The notes: generated from the letters alone by a model not told the origin. A stretch of DNA of 64,000 nt from Breviolum minutum Mf 1.05b.01 (GCA_000507305.1 DF239136.1:38368-102367); one strand, 5' to 3'; positions 21,738 through 33,200 are shown, counted from the stretch's first letter. Numbers and translations are program-made.

Positions 21738-24043
21738 GTTTTGTCAAAAAACTTGCTTTGCCAGACAAATCTTGGGATGAGGCCATTGCTGGGCGTATGC
21801 TTGACCAAGTGGCCTTGGTACGTCGATGTGTAAATTTGTCGTTTCGGAATGCATATAGATTTTGTCAAAGCCAATGTTGTGTTGGTCCCCTGTGCATTTA
21901 CTTGAGCCCGATCTTGTTACTTGTTTTTTTGAGCAAACCACGGCCGGACTTCATTCCCAATGAGCTGCTGCAATTTGTTCCGCTGAATGTTGTCTTTGCT
22001 GCAGCGCGGTTTGTAGCACTGGTCCGCTCTGTTCTTTTTCGACAAGTGGCCACAAATCGGATTAATCTGCTTTTGAGTAGGTTTGGTGAAATGAACATTT
22101 GCAAATGTTTGATTTCAGTGCCTTGGCCGTTAAGTTGTTCTGACTTGAAACACATGTTGTTGCATCATCGGCGTGAAATTGGCCGGGGATCACAGGCTCG
22201 GTTTCGTCATGTTGTTTCTCAGCTCCGCTTTGTGGCAGGAAAACGACACACGTATACTGACTTGTTTAACATGATTCCTTGTGCAAAAAGCATGGACACT
22301 GTAAGCCTTTCAGAAGAAGATGTAACTCTTCGAAAGTGTGCGTGGGGAGGTGCAGAGTTTAAACAACTTAAAAAGCACCATAAAACGCACAGGAAAATTG
22401 ATTTGTCGCATGTCTTTACTGACCTTTGTACGCAACTTGGCGCTTGGTGTCGCCTTGCAAAGTGCTTGCCCCATGTTTTGCATGCGTTCTCCACGTCGTT
22501 GTTTGAGATTTGCTTGAAAACCTTGCACACTGTACCTTGTAGCACCTTGAGTGGGTTTTCCAAACTTAATTCTGGCTTTGTTGCACCTGAAGCCGATCAA
22601 GTACTGGTCGCTGAGGACAAAGACCCGGCAGCTGCCTGGCTTTTGCCTAAGCTCACGTACCAACGGTGCATGGTTCACTTGCTTGAAAGAGAAAGCCACA
22701 GATGGGAAGCCACAAGGCTCACGCCTGAACAAGCGTGGTTTTTCAAAGTTGCTTGTTTTCATGAGGTCGAGAAAGCCGGGTTTGGGCCGCTTCGCCCTGG
22801 TGTTTCGCAAAACAGCTTGCCTTACATGTATTGCACTGTAAAAGCAAAATGTTTCCACACCGGCTTGCGAACTTGTTGTGACCCAACTCACAGTTGTTTC
22901 AGGAAGATTGTTAGCTATGCAGGCATGGAAAAAGCGTGGCGTAATCTGTTCCGGAAAGTTGGGAGAGCCACTTCTCTCCTAATTTTAAAAATTGCGCCAG
23001 GTGATGAAACCATGTCTTTGTCCACTGCTGCAAAAGACCTTTGCCAACAGTTTGCTTGTTTGGTGCACCCTGTCTCGCCACTTGTGCGGTGCCAACGCCA
23101 TGGTTGTGGGAAAGTTAAAAACCCTTTGGAGCTTGTGGTTGCAGATGCTGGGGCCATGTATGAAGCTGTTGATTCTGCACTCATTTTGGAAAGCCTCTCC
23201 TTTTTTGTGCAAGTCGCACGACAGCTTGGTTATGTTGGTGTGGCAGTTGTACGAAGCCCCAAGCTTCGCGGTTTCCTAGTTCGGCATGAGCATTTCCAAC
23301 ATCGGTCCGTTGATGTGGTCACTTTTGAGTGTTTGCAAACCATCCATGCGTTGTCCTTGAGTCAAAAGTATGTTTGTGTTGGAAATGCTGTGTTCAAGCA
23401 AAAAACAGGTGTGCCAATAGGTGGCTTGCTTAGTAAGTGTCAGACTTCGTTGTTGCTGTGCGCTGAGGAAACTATTTGGAAATCCCAGCCGCTTAAACGT
23501 TCCAACCATGGCTTCCCCACTGCCTTGCGCTGGAATCAGCAGGTTGCGTCGTGTCGTTACGTTGATGATTGCATTTCCATGTCCCACATGTTTTGTCAAG
23601 CATGTTTGCTGTCAGCTTTGAACTTGAAGTCGCATGTTACTTTTGAGTTGCAAAATCATGACCCCTTAGGGGCTACTTGGTTGGACCTTGCGGTTGATGT
23701 GCATGGCGTTCGGTTCCATATTGACCTTGCACAGCATGAAGTTGAATGGATTCAAGGCTTTGCTGCTTGCCCAAAGAAGTTTCGCATGTTGCCTTTCCAG
23801 GGCGAAATCACCCCGGATGCAAAAGCCCGCATCAGGAATGCCCAAGCCAGACTTATACAGGTCTTTTTGGACCCTCCTGGTTCTAATTTGGTGTTGGCAG
23901 CCCGTGCCTTGCACTACTTCATGGATATATGGCACCGAAGTGGTTACCCTGAGGCAACAGTTGTAAAGGCTTGGAGGAGGCATCTGTCGAACCCAACGTT
24001 GTCTAGTCTAGCTGCTGAATGGATTCCGGTTTGTGCAAACTAA
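21734..24043 (+). CDS. Penelope-type reverse transcriptase
   Basis: A 769-residue intact RT. Visible motifs: V-L-V-A-E-D-K-D-P at about residue 289-298 (the aspartate-lysine block typical of Penelope and telomerase-like RTs), Y-x-x-x-K with R-K-I-V-S at 364-394, motif A VVADAGAMY at 468-476, motif B TGVPIGGLLSK at 558-568, motif C CRYVDD at 607-612 (YVDD, catalytic aspartates 611 and 612) and motif D with TWLDL at 648-652. No integrase, RNase H or APE endonuclease is seen. The N-terminal 280 residues are unassigned. The enzyme copies element RNA at an endonuclease nick. Length and motif order fit a Penelope-like RT. All key aspartates are present, so it may be active. Confidence 0.85.
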   Translation: MSFVKKLALPDKSWDEAIAGRMLDQVALVRRCVNLSFRNAYRFCQSQCCVGPLCIYLSPILLLVFLSKPRPDFIPNELLQFVPLNVVFAAARFVALVRSVLFRQVATNRINLLLSRFGEMNICKCLISVPWPLSCSDLKHMLLHHRREIGRGSQARFRHVVSQLRFVAGKRHTYTDLFNMIPCAKSMDTVSLSEEDVTLRKCAWGGAEFKQLKKHHKTHRKIDLSHVFTDLCTQLGAWCRLAKCLPHVLHAFSTSLFEICLKTLHTVPCSTLSGFSKLNSGFVAPEADQVLVAEDKDPAAAWLLPKLTYQRCMVHLLERESHRWEATRLTPEQAWFFKVACFHEVEKAGFGPLRPGVSQNSLPYMYCTVKAKCFHTGLRTCCDPTHSCFRKIVSYAGMEKAWRNLFRKVGRATSLLILKIAPGDETMSLSTAAKDLCQQFACLVHPVSPLVRCQRHGCGKVKNPLELVVADAGAMYEAVDSALILESLSFFVQVARQLGYVGVAVVRSPKLRGFLVRHEHFQHRSVDVVTFECLQTIHALSLSQKYVCVGNAVFKQKTGVPIGGLLSKCQTSLLLCAEETIWKSQPLKRSNHGFPTALRWNQQVASCRYVDDCISMSHMFCQACLLSALNLKSHVTFELQNHDPLGATWLDLAVDVHGVRFHIDLAQHEVEWIQGFAACPKKFRMLPFQGEITPDAKARIRNAQARLIQVFLDPPGSNLVLAARALHYFMDIWHRSGYPEATVVKAWRRHLSNPTLSSLAAEWIPVCAN

Positions 24044-24170
24044 GCCATTGTTGTTTTCGTAGCTATTGTCACTTTTTCATAAGGTAGGTTGCTCCGCGTG
24101 AGCTACGTGTCACCCTTTTGTAGTTTGCCATGGCTTGGAGTAGCTACCGTTCCCAGGGCCAGTCTTAGCT

Positions 24171-24893
24171 ATGGCTATGGAAAGGGTTAAGGTGCATACA
24201 TGTCCACCGCTTATGGAAAAGGTGCTTCCAAAGGTTTGGCTGACTTGTTGGGGCAGCTCCAGTCAGAAATTACAGCAGCTGGTTGCTGGCGTGCTGCTAC
24301 CAGGGAACCAGCCTACAAGCCAACAGGCTGCACCAGCGCCTGAAACCACCCGTCCGACAGGTGGTGAACTTAAGGAAATTCGTGACCTTCTCCTTTCCTT
24401 GAAAGAAAAGAAAAATGTGACAGCTTCCAATGGGCCGTCTGAGACACCCATGGCTTTGACTCAGACACTTGCTCAAATCAAGGCGATGTCTGGCATTGGC
24501 CCAACTGAGGACAAGACTCCGTTTGCAACTGAGCTTGCGGCGCTCCAGGCCCAGGTCGCTGGGGCTGCAAAACGTCATCGGCACGCCAATGTGAGTAGCT
24601 CTGGTCCTAGCCAAGGGAATCGCATGGCAAAGCTCAGAACTCAGACTGTGAGTGAAGCCTGCACAGTAAAGCAGAATCCATTGACCTCCAGTCTTGGTGC
24701 CAGTCACAGGCGTCCAAATGGACAGACGATGATTTCCAGCAAGCCGTCGCCAAGACAGCTCCGAAAAGCGTGCCAGATGACGCGGCAGATGAAGCAATTG
24801 CGCAGGCTTGTTTCCTCTCATGGGTTGGGCGTGCTGGAAGCACCGACTCGACACACTGACTCTTTCATTTTCGGCGCGTTCTATCTACAGTGA
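24171..24893 (+). CDS. Retroelement 3' frame, Gln/Pro/Thr-rich, unknown
   Basis: A 240-codon frame starting 128 bp after the RT stop. It has a Pro/Thr-rich stretch (A-P-A-P-E-T-T-R-P-T-G-G), a charged helix (LKEIRDLLLSLKEKKN) and a basic end. Nothing recognisable. It could be a nucleic-acid-binding accessory protein or decayed sequence. A possible intron donor GTGAGT lies near 24,647. Confidence 0.35.
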   Translation: MAMERVKVHTCPPLMEKVLPKVWLTCWGSSSQKLQQLVAGVLLPGNQPTSQQAAPAPETTRPTGGELKEIRDLLLSLKEKKNVTASNGPSETPMALTQTLAQIKAMSGIGPTEDKTPFATELAALQAQVAGAAKRHRHANVSSSGPSQGNRMAKLRTQTVSEACTVKQNPLTSSLGASHRRPNGQTMISSKPSPRQLRKACQMTRQMKQLRRLVSSHGLGVLEAPTRHTDSFIFGAFYLQ

Positions 24894-25281
24894 AATTTCT
24901 TTTCAATGTTTTGCTTGTGGCAGCTGGCCCTTTGGTTGCTTATGTGGGGCATTGGCAGGTGCGGTTCTCACGCTGCCTTTGGACTTGCTAAGGGTTTTTC
25001 TACCTGCTGGTCTACAACAGCTCCTATGGCCTGATGACCGTGATTTGGCTGAGGTGGATGATTGTGCGTCCGTTAGGCATGGTGAATCTGCAAGTCCGTG
25101 GAGTGAAGGCTCCTGTGAAGATGATGCGGTGGACACTGACTATGCCATCTCTGTGGGAGAGGGTGAAGAGTTTGTTGCCCTTCCGATAGCTGCGTCAAAT
25201 GGGATTCCAGACTTTGCCTTCCTCACCCTACTGGCTGGAATGACTAGAGGGCCTTCAGTCATGATGCTTGAAGGGCGATGA
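24808..25281 (+). CDS. Retroelement 3' frame with hydrophobic segment, unknown
   Basis: A 157-codon frame overlapping the previous one in another phase. A hydrophobic stretch (G-A-L-A-G-A-V-L-T-L-P-L-D-L-L) is followed by an acidic region (E-V-D-D-C, E-D-D-A-V-D-T-D). The composition is protein-like, but the function is unknown. It ends 38 bp before the right direct repeat. Confidence 0.32.
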   Translation: MFPLMGWACWKHRLDTLTLSFSARSIYSEISFQCFACGSWPFGCLCGALAGAVLTLPLDLLRVFLPAGLQQLLWPDDRDLAEVDDCASVRHGESASPWSEGSCEDDAVDTDYAISVGEGEEFVALPIAASNGIPDFAFLTLLAGMTRGPSVMMLEGR

Positions 25282-25319
25282 CACTGTAGATTAGCCGAGT
25301 TGATTGGAGTTGGGCGGGA

Positions 25320-25708
25320 TTTTTTTGTCCCCTACTCATGTTGTTCCATGTTGTTTTTCTCAACATGACACTGAGTTTCAACGATGTTTGTTTGGCATTT
25401 TGCTTTCCAGGTCACGGTGTGAGGTGATTTTGTATGTACACACCGGCCTGTTGATCCAATTCACGATGTTCTGATTCTTTAATGGTGGAAATGGAACGAA
25501 ATTCATTTGCAGGATTTGCCAGTTCAAAAAACTTGTGCATATCCCTCCAGCTGCGGCGCTTAAGTGCAGTCAGTTTTTTGGACTGTGCGCATGTCGTCGA
25601 CAGCGGTCTGAAGACTCAGATCGTCAGGCCCGGGGCCCCCTGGAGGAAAAAAGAACAAGCGCCAGCCAAGTGCTTCCAGCGCCGTTCCAGAGTTTACTTT
25701 ACTTGATC
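25320..25708 (+). repeat. Right pseudo-LTR of the Penelope-like element
   Basis: The direct repeat partner of 20,242-20,630. It is followed after four bases by the single N at 25,712, so its true right end and the host junction were not assembled continuously. Confidence 0.8.
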
Positions 25709-25712
25709 GAAN

Positions 25713-25796
25713 TATGCACATTTTTTGTATATAATATATATATATATGATAAGATAGGTTTTACACTTCTATTTGTTTTCGAGATAGAGGTCCTAC
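25713..25796. repeat. Right copy of the 88-bp flank duplication
   Basis: It matches 20,152-20,239 from TATGCACATTTTTTG to TCCTAC, then continues into different sequence (GCAGCATGTTGC). This is what the empty insertion site would look like. Confidence 0.7.
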
Positions 25797-27433
25797 GCAG
25801 CATGTTGCACACCTACAAAAATATTTCCATCCATCTCAATCTCGTACATCCACAGCAGAAATAGCAAGCAAATGATATGAGTGAAGCTTTTGAAGTCAAG
25901 TTTGTTCCTTTCCCTTAACAAAAACCAACAGACATTTGAAATATCCCTATCCCATGCTTCGCCATGACCTTCCTACAAACTCGCAACGTAACATCTCTCT
26001 GAAAAAACACCTTCGCCATGTGCCTTCGCCATGTGCCTTGAGATTCAGGATCCACTTCTCAGAGTCCTTGAAAATGGACTTGTTGATCACCGGTCGCTTC
26101 CATCAAAAAATCCTCGGATTTGTTTCGGGGTAAAACCGTTGTGGTTATAGGGCGAGGATCGATTCCAGGGAAGAGAAATGATGTTTTGAACAACTCTTTT
26201 TTGGAAAGCTGATGGCATTGACGACTTGGATTTTTGTGCCTTTTATTGGAGCACAAAACTGGCCCAATCTACTCGGATGGTATTGGATGGTATTGGATGT
26301 TTGAAACGTTGATTCCGAATTGAAGCTGCTCCTTCCGTGAAGCGTGAAACCGTACAACATGATCCTGGATCGTTTCTCTCGGTTGATCCGAAAAATCTCA
26401 GTCCTTAAAGGTAAATTGTTTGATGAAGTCAAATGCACCACCTTCACGCATTGAGAATATCGATTAACATTGACATGCAAACGAGTTGAGCAAGAATTGT
26501 TTGATCGGAATTTATGATTTGAGTTCATAATGGAAGAAGTTGGGGTTTGACCTGTTGATGATTTCACTGACTGCAGCTTCCGGGGGGTTCTGACCCTGTA
26601 CATGCAGCAATCTGTTGACATTTCCAGGTAACCCTTTGACCACATTTCCCCCAAGTGTTGCGAAACCCCACTGGTTAATGGCCTTCTGTAGCAAAAACGC
26701 ACCTTCGTTTGATACGTTTTCGTTTTTGCGCTTTCATCATCCTCGTTGGCATTGCACTCAGGTCTCGTCGGCCTGAATGTTTCTTGGATGCTTTGGATGG
26801 ATACGTTGGCTCAACACTTTTTTGAAGTCCCTGAAAAAATTGGGATACCGGGATACCCATGCAGTTATAGTTTTTTTCAAGACAGAAAAAGGGGAACCTA
26901 GAAGGAACTTAGTAGATCTCAAGAGTGGTGGTGTTTGGGAACTTTTCCCATAATAGACCAAACATTTCAGCTCTATTTCATGTAGTCACCTAGATAGAAT
27001 GGGCATTGCCGATTCCAATTTGACCACCATTTTCAGCAACAAAGAGGCAACTTTTCTAGCACCACAAAAATGCTTGACCCATCCAATGGAAATCTGCGGG
27101 TTTCTCCTCTGTTGATGGCAAAAAAATCCTGCACCAGTTGATAGGTAGTTTAGTCTATCCCATTTAGAATACAAGGTTTATATCTCCCCCGTGGTGCAGG
27201 ATTTCTTCCATCGAGAATACCATTTTTTTTGATTCCCTTCACATCCCCCATTTTTTTGCCAAGAAGTTCTTCCAACGTGAAGGGTCCTAGGCCCCAGGCC
27301 AATTGCGAGTCCCTCAAAAAATCCTAAATATCCATGATGATTGCATCATGGCACAGGGATATCACCGGTTGGTGCCAGTTGATTCATTCTGTTTTGAAAC
27401 GCCACTCTATGCCATGGCCTTTGTGAAAATGAT

Positions 27434-27464
<31 letters not shown>

Positions 27465-29394
27465 GTACAAAATGTCCTTCAAGATGACCAACATCATCAA
27501 CATGATACTGGCATCTAACTACTACTGCAACATGCTTTTTCTCCGTTCCTTGGGTATTTTGCAAAAACAAAGTTGCAAAAAACAGCCCTTTTTCCGAAGA
27601 TTTTTTGAGGGCACTTGATTTTTTTCCTCCAGGTCCTGTGGATGGCGGTGCAATTGCAGTTCCACAGTCACAAGGTTCGGACTTTTTTGCGCCAACAAAA
27701 ACATCTGGGGGTCCAGGGCAACAGTATCTTCTCCTATTTTGAAGAGCTGATGTTTGTTGATTTCTAGAAAAAATATATAAATTCACAAGATGAGTCCTCT
27801 CCTCTTTGATGTTTTTGTGTCATGTGCATCGATTGCACTACCGTAGGGGAGGACACAATATGCATGTTGGGATGTTTGAGGCCTTAAACTGGTGAACGGG
27901 TGAATGTTCGATGTGGGACATCAGAGATGACACTTTAAAAGATGTATTTGGAAATTGAAGCAAATGGTGCTTATATTGGTAGCCTTCCACAATTTTTCAC
28001 GCAACACAAATTGGATCATTCTTCGCAGTAAGAAAAACATGAACGAAAATTGGTGTCTATTGGTGTCTCCAAGTGCAATCCATGCAATCACCTTTTCAAG
28101 TGGTTTTTTGTTTCTATTCCAAGTTGGCCTTCCCAGGGTAACGCTCATAGGGCTGCCCAAAAACCTCGATTTCAAGATAACATGCCAGCAAAGAACATCA
28201 GCATGTCTTTGCTTTTGGCATCAGTTTTGATAGAAATCTTTAGAGTTTTCTAATCCTGTCCAGTGTGTAGTTTTAGCACTGGACGTGGGAACTAGTCTGT
28301 CGAGAGTTGAAACTTGCCATTCAAATCTCAAATCTTGTTTTTCCTATGTGTTTCCTATGTTTTTTCTTACATCTAGCAGCAGAACATCACACCCCCTGGA
28401 ACCCAGGTTGCGGTTGCATGGGTTGGAAACCCCGGTGTCCACAAATCGAAGTCATCCATTTGTCTTAAGCCCATCCAGGTCGCGTGCGATATCTCCATGA
28501 ATTGCCAACATTGGATCGTTTCTTGTTGCCGCCATGTTTGGTGTTTGTTACACTCCCTGAAAAATAACAGCAAAAGCACCTGACAAATAGGCCGAAACCC
28601 AAAAGGAAAGTCTCCCAACCACCAATTTTCAGGGGTTATGTTAGTTTCAAGGGTTGCCTGTTGTTCATTGTTTGTTGTTGATTTTGGTTCCTATCAAGGA
28701 TTCAATGCAGTTTCTGAAGCCACGAATATTGTAATGTTTATGCAAGACGATGTTTTAGGTGAAATTTATGTCTTGGTTTTCACTTGTTGAGCTCAGCCAC
28801 TTGTTAGTTAATTGATGTCTATCGGATGGTTTTCTAAGGTTGGTGCTTACGATATGAATATATAAGAAGCCTCTCCTAGGGTTCTTTTCCCTTGGGTATC
28901 CCGAAGCAATACAAAATCCATTCCAATTGGTGAAACTGAGAGGGCCTTTCTGAAGTCAAAAAGGGGTCATGTTCTGCTTGGGGTAGGGGGGCGACCTTCC
29001 GTACCACCGTTTGGGTAGAGATTGGAGATTATCATGATACCCTATACAAATAGCCAACTTGAATAATGGGATGCGAGGTTTGAGGGTTGTTTTAATTGTG
29101 GACATTTTGGATTTGTGAGAGTCTCAGGCCAATCATGCGATGAATTTCCATGAATCTTGATGTCTTTATGATGTTTTGGTTGAAAAACACACAAGTCATT
29201 TTGAGAACTATTAACCATCAATTGTTGGACAAAATCAGTTTGAAGTGCTATTGCTTTTTTTTGTGCAGAATGGTGAGTCTATGGGGTATGAAGGACCGCG
29301 GCCCAAAATAGCTTGCAAAAAACCCAACTTCAAGAGCCTTCCAGAGTGGGAAACAGTCACACAGTTGCTTTTTGTTGAACAAACAAACATCCTC

Positions 29395-29452
<58 letters not shown>

Positions 29453-29664
29453 CAACAACAACAACAACAACAANACACACACACACACACACACACAACA
29501 ACAACAACAACAACAACAACACCAACAAATCCAACAAATCCAACAAATCCAACAACAACAACAAATCCAACAACAACAACAACAACAACAAATCCAACAA
29601 CAACAACAACAACAACAACAAATCCAACAACAACAACAACAAATCCAACAACAACAACAAATCC

Positions 29665-29696
<32 letters not shown>

Positions 29697-30140
29697 ATCC
29701 AACAACAACAACAACAAATCCAACAGTTTAACCATCCAGCAATTTTTGTTAGTGATCACTCTCACCTCAGAGGCTCAAAAAAAAACCTGCAGGTTGAGAG
29801 TTGGGACCTTTGCCAACAGATTTTTCTGATCGGTGACGCAATTTTCGCCTTTATCTTTGCCTTGGATGTAACGGTTCGGCTTATAGTATTGAGGCAGGGT
29901 TGTCAGACCATGAAGAGTTTGAAATACATTATTTGTACATATAGAATTTTACAATACACATCATATATTGATAAATAGATTGTCAATTTTATTTTTTCAA
30001 TTCATTTTTGGTGCCCAGAATTTGAGCAACGGACAATTTGGGTTTTGCTTCAGCATACCACTTTTCGAACCTTTTTTGCAGTAAAAGACCCCAACCTTTG
30101 GAGGTCGCAATCCGCAATTTTTCTGCTCCGACTCTGCTAG
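25797..30140. other. Region expected to hold S1-S2 exons of channel 2
   Basis: No exon could be placed with confidence. A 50-bp open segment with good splice sites at 26,570-26,619 was considered and not called. The stretch contains AT tracts (27,427-27,466), an imperfect inverted pair of AATCCTGCACCAG / GTGCAGGATT near 27,127-27,206 and the CAA-rich array listed separately. Confidence 0.45.
29391..29726. repeat. (CAA)n array with ATC interruptions and a CA tract
   Basis: About 335 bp of CAACAA with regularly spaced CAAATC variants, plus a CA dinucleotide run after the single N at 29,474. Read in one frame it would be poly-Gln with isolated Ile. Flanking sequence up to 29,391 is open but gives no domain. 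Treated as a microsatellite. Confidence 0.93.
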
Positions 30141-30207
30141 GCGCACTTTTTGGCTGCGATGGATGAATTTCGTGGATCTCATCGTGAGCATCACCTGTTT
30201 CTTGGGA
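30141..30207 (+). CDS. Channel 2 S3 exon, RTFWLRWMNFVDLI
   Basis: After a TGCTAG acceptor the frame reads RTFWLRWMNFVDLI then VSITCFLG. Dinoflagellate channels of this family have W-x-N-W/F-x-D-x-I-V at the start of the third transmembrane helix, preceded by a basic S2-S3 loop, which is what is seen. The Asp is the conserved S3 acidic residue. A strong GTGAGC donor at 30,184 could end the exon after DLI. Otherwise the helix continues to about 30,207. S1 and S2 upstream were not found. Confidence 0.55.
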
Positions 30208-33200
30208 AAAAAAACACATTTCGAGCGAACTTCGGGTAGAAGATCACAGGTTTTTGCAAGGTAACAACACCTCCACCTCTATTTCTCTTGACAGAATTGA
30301 ATAGGGGAATGAATTTGAACTATGGCAGGTATTCTTTTTTTTGTTGAGTTTAGGATAATTTCTGATGTTTTCTTCATGATTTTATGAGAAGGATCCACTG
30401 AAAAATATTTGACTATTAGCACAAACCTGTGGCTTGTGGAATAAGAAAAGGGTAGGAACTCAATGGGTCACTTTGACCCCATGATCTCTGTAAACGATCA
30501 ACAAAATTATGGTGTGTTGTTTGGAGATCCTCGCCCTGAGTGTAAAAATGGAACAGCTGTGTTTTTGTGTTTTTTTGGCAGTGAAGCAAATGCCAAAAGG
30601 CAAGTGGATTTGTTTGGATCTAGGTGGATCAAGTGTAGCATTCAAATCGCCAGCAGCAGATCAGACGTTTCGGCCACAGATTTGATGACGGTTTTTCTCT
30701 GTTGTGCAGGTCGCGAACCACTTTGGAAACCACCGGGAAAGACGACATTTGCAATCATTCTTTGATTTTTTGTAGGTTTTTGGTGAGCAGCTTACGGCTT
30801 ACGTTCAGCTTGATTTCATCAAGCGTGGAAGCTGAAAGAACGAAAACGGTCGGAGCACCATGAACGATTTCCATTGATTTTCTGAGGTTTAGTGGAAATC
30901 ATCGTGGCATCTTGACAGAATCATCGTATGAAAGGAAGAGTGATCCGGGAGTCATTTTGGGTACAGGAATTTTTAGGCACTCCTCGTCGAGACATGGTGA
31001 CTTTTTCAAAGGAAATCTTGGATCATGTTCACACGATTTTTTACTTTTTCACCCGAAGAAAATGGAAGATGTCCATTTCATGACTTGCGCATATTTGGTG
31101 GCTCAATGAGAATCTAATGTTTATGATATGTCATGATGGGTTGTGTTGGTGTTTCAAAGCTGGAAACGATTGAAGTTTAGATTGGACCTACTTTCTTCCA
31201 TCCCAGGAAGAATATTCTTGTGGGGCTCTCGTCCATACCACGCCCTCGTCCACCAAATAACCAATTAATATACACTTACAATATATTTCTATTATTAATC
31301 CACACAAAATTCCTTTAAAATACATATAAATTCTGAAAATAATAGAAATATATTATAATTTAAGTGATTTTTTGCTAATATTAATTGGTTATTTGGGTGG
31401 GTGAAAGGCCCATTAATCCCCAAGAATCAATAATTTTATAATAATTTTTCTATCTTTAATGGGCCTTTCCCCCATAATCTTATTATCTGTCTTTCTTGAT
31501 GTGGGATAGTTGGTTAGCACCTGTCATCCGACCTCCCGTAATCAACCTTTTGGATCTCCCACACCATCCCCAAAAATAAGGACAAATAAAGACTTTAGAG
31601 ATGTAGGACCCAGGATTCAAAAAGATCAATGTTTCTTCCCGTTCCCAACCGCCAGCGTCGCACCATTTGGATGGTGGATGGACCAACTTGAAGGGGGTGT
31701 AATTCTTGAACCCTCCCGGGTGGTTTTTTCGGGCCCTTGGGTCCGAAGGAAGAAACCATATCTGATGGGGATCACTATTAACAATTAGCCAATTACTATA
31801 GGACTATAGCTAATTGAATTGCTAGCAAAGGTCAACCAATAGTTTAGATAGATTTTAGATGATGATTGATGTTGGTGATTCATGTTATTCTAAAAATCCC
31901 CGATTTGAAAGTGATGAGATTAGTTCAATATGCCTGAAATTTTCACATAAAGAAGCAACGTTCAATACCACATGGACCATTTGGTCTTAGCCACTTGAGT
32001 GCACCTGTCTCACCTCGCGGTTTACCAGTTGAGATCCGGGGTCTCAACTGATCTCCAAAAAGGTGGATGAACTTAAGGGGAAGCCCCGGTACTTGGATCC
32101 CGTTTGGAAATCGACTCGGATCCGTCCGGGCGTTTGTGAAATTTGAGCCCCAAATGATTTTCAGCTCAGTTTCATGCATGGGCTGGAAATTGGACATTTG
32201 GATGACGAGATCGAGTGGTTTTTGGTATTTTGCGCATACTTTCTTAATGGGTTTCATAGGAACGGGCCAAGGAATTTACTTAAGGTATCTTAAGGTATCT
32301 TGTGTGTCCCCCTTGGCTCAGGTTGTGTTCACCACATCCGGGTCAAATCTGGAGATCTTACGTATCTTGAGATTCGCACGCTTGGCACGTCGCTTGGGCG
32401 GTTAAGGGCCGGTTGGATCCATAATGGTGATGGTTGAAGTCCTGTGTCATTTGACTTTGATAGATTGTCAAATGATCCATATGTTTTTCCCATTACTTCT
32501 GGGAGAACAAAACATCCCTTTGTGTGGTTTTTTAGCACCATCCAGAGTATCACCTATATAACAGGAATTGAATGTGAACCATTTTGCAAAACGCTTTTCA
32601 TCTAGCATAACCTTGTTGTTTCGGAGAGACGATGAAATGACATGTAATGTAATGACCATCATGGAGTCTTTTTCATTTCGCACTTTCCCGGAGGTGATAA
32701 CAGTAGCCGTAGCCCCAAGCTGTCTTCGCACATCGGCAAGCACATTCCCAAGCCTAGGTATGACAAGTCATGACTCACAAAGTGTCCAACATGAGCATAC
32801 TACAGAAGTATAGCTACATTTACAATGTATATGCACACACTAAATCAGTCTCTCTATATATACTGTATATATATATACATAATCATATGTTCATGGAACT
32901 AATTTTTCACATCTCATTCCCCATGTCACCTTGTACCTTCATCTCATTGTATCCGAGGCGCTTTGCGAGTCGTCGCCTTGTCAGCGCATTTGGCTTCCTT
33001 TCAGCTTCCTGGCAAAAACGGTGCAATGACGAAGTCTGAGTTTTAAAGGTGTAAATTACGACGAAAATTGAGCAATGAAACAAAAGGGCCCCTGGTTGGT
33101 TTAGGTTAACAAAAGGGGATAAAAAAACTACCCAAATTATATAGGGGATTATGATACGCCAGTATTCTTGGATCCCTATAAAGCAACCAGGATGACTCAT

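Larger units (their letters stand above)
20242..25708 (+). mobile_element. Penelope-like retroelement with upstream GIY-YIG endonuclease
   Basis: A unit of about 5.5 kb on the + strand, flanked by 389-bp direct repeats. It holds a short Cys/Arg-rich frame (20,969-21,334), a GIY-YIG endonuclease frame (21,228-21,737), a 769-codon reverse transcriptase (21,734-24,043) and two further frames (24,171-24,893 and 24,808-25,281). In canonical Penelope elements the GIY-YIG domain is C-terminal to the RT. Here it precedes the RT, as in the permuted Naiad/Chlamys clade described for invertebrates, green algae and some protists. The RT frame is long and undamaged and the repeats are nearly identical, so insertion was probably recent. 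It lies between the putative first exon and the S3 exon of channel 2, thus probably in an intron. Confidence 0.78.

Noticed and set aside
22310..22891. A 193-codon frame on the - strand
   Set aside because: It is a shadow of the reverse transcriptase, which has all RT motifs on the + strand.
26570..26619. A 50-bp segment with good AG and GT borders reading FRGVLTLYMQQSVDIS
   Set aside because: It resembles a pore helix only vaguely and lies before S3 of channel 2, where a pore exon does not fit.
29235..29829. Asn-, Thr- or Leu-rich frames
   Set aside because: They are readings of the CAA array and its CA tract, with an N inside.
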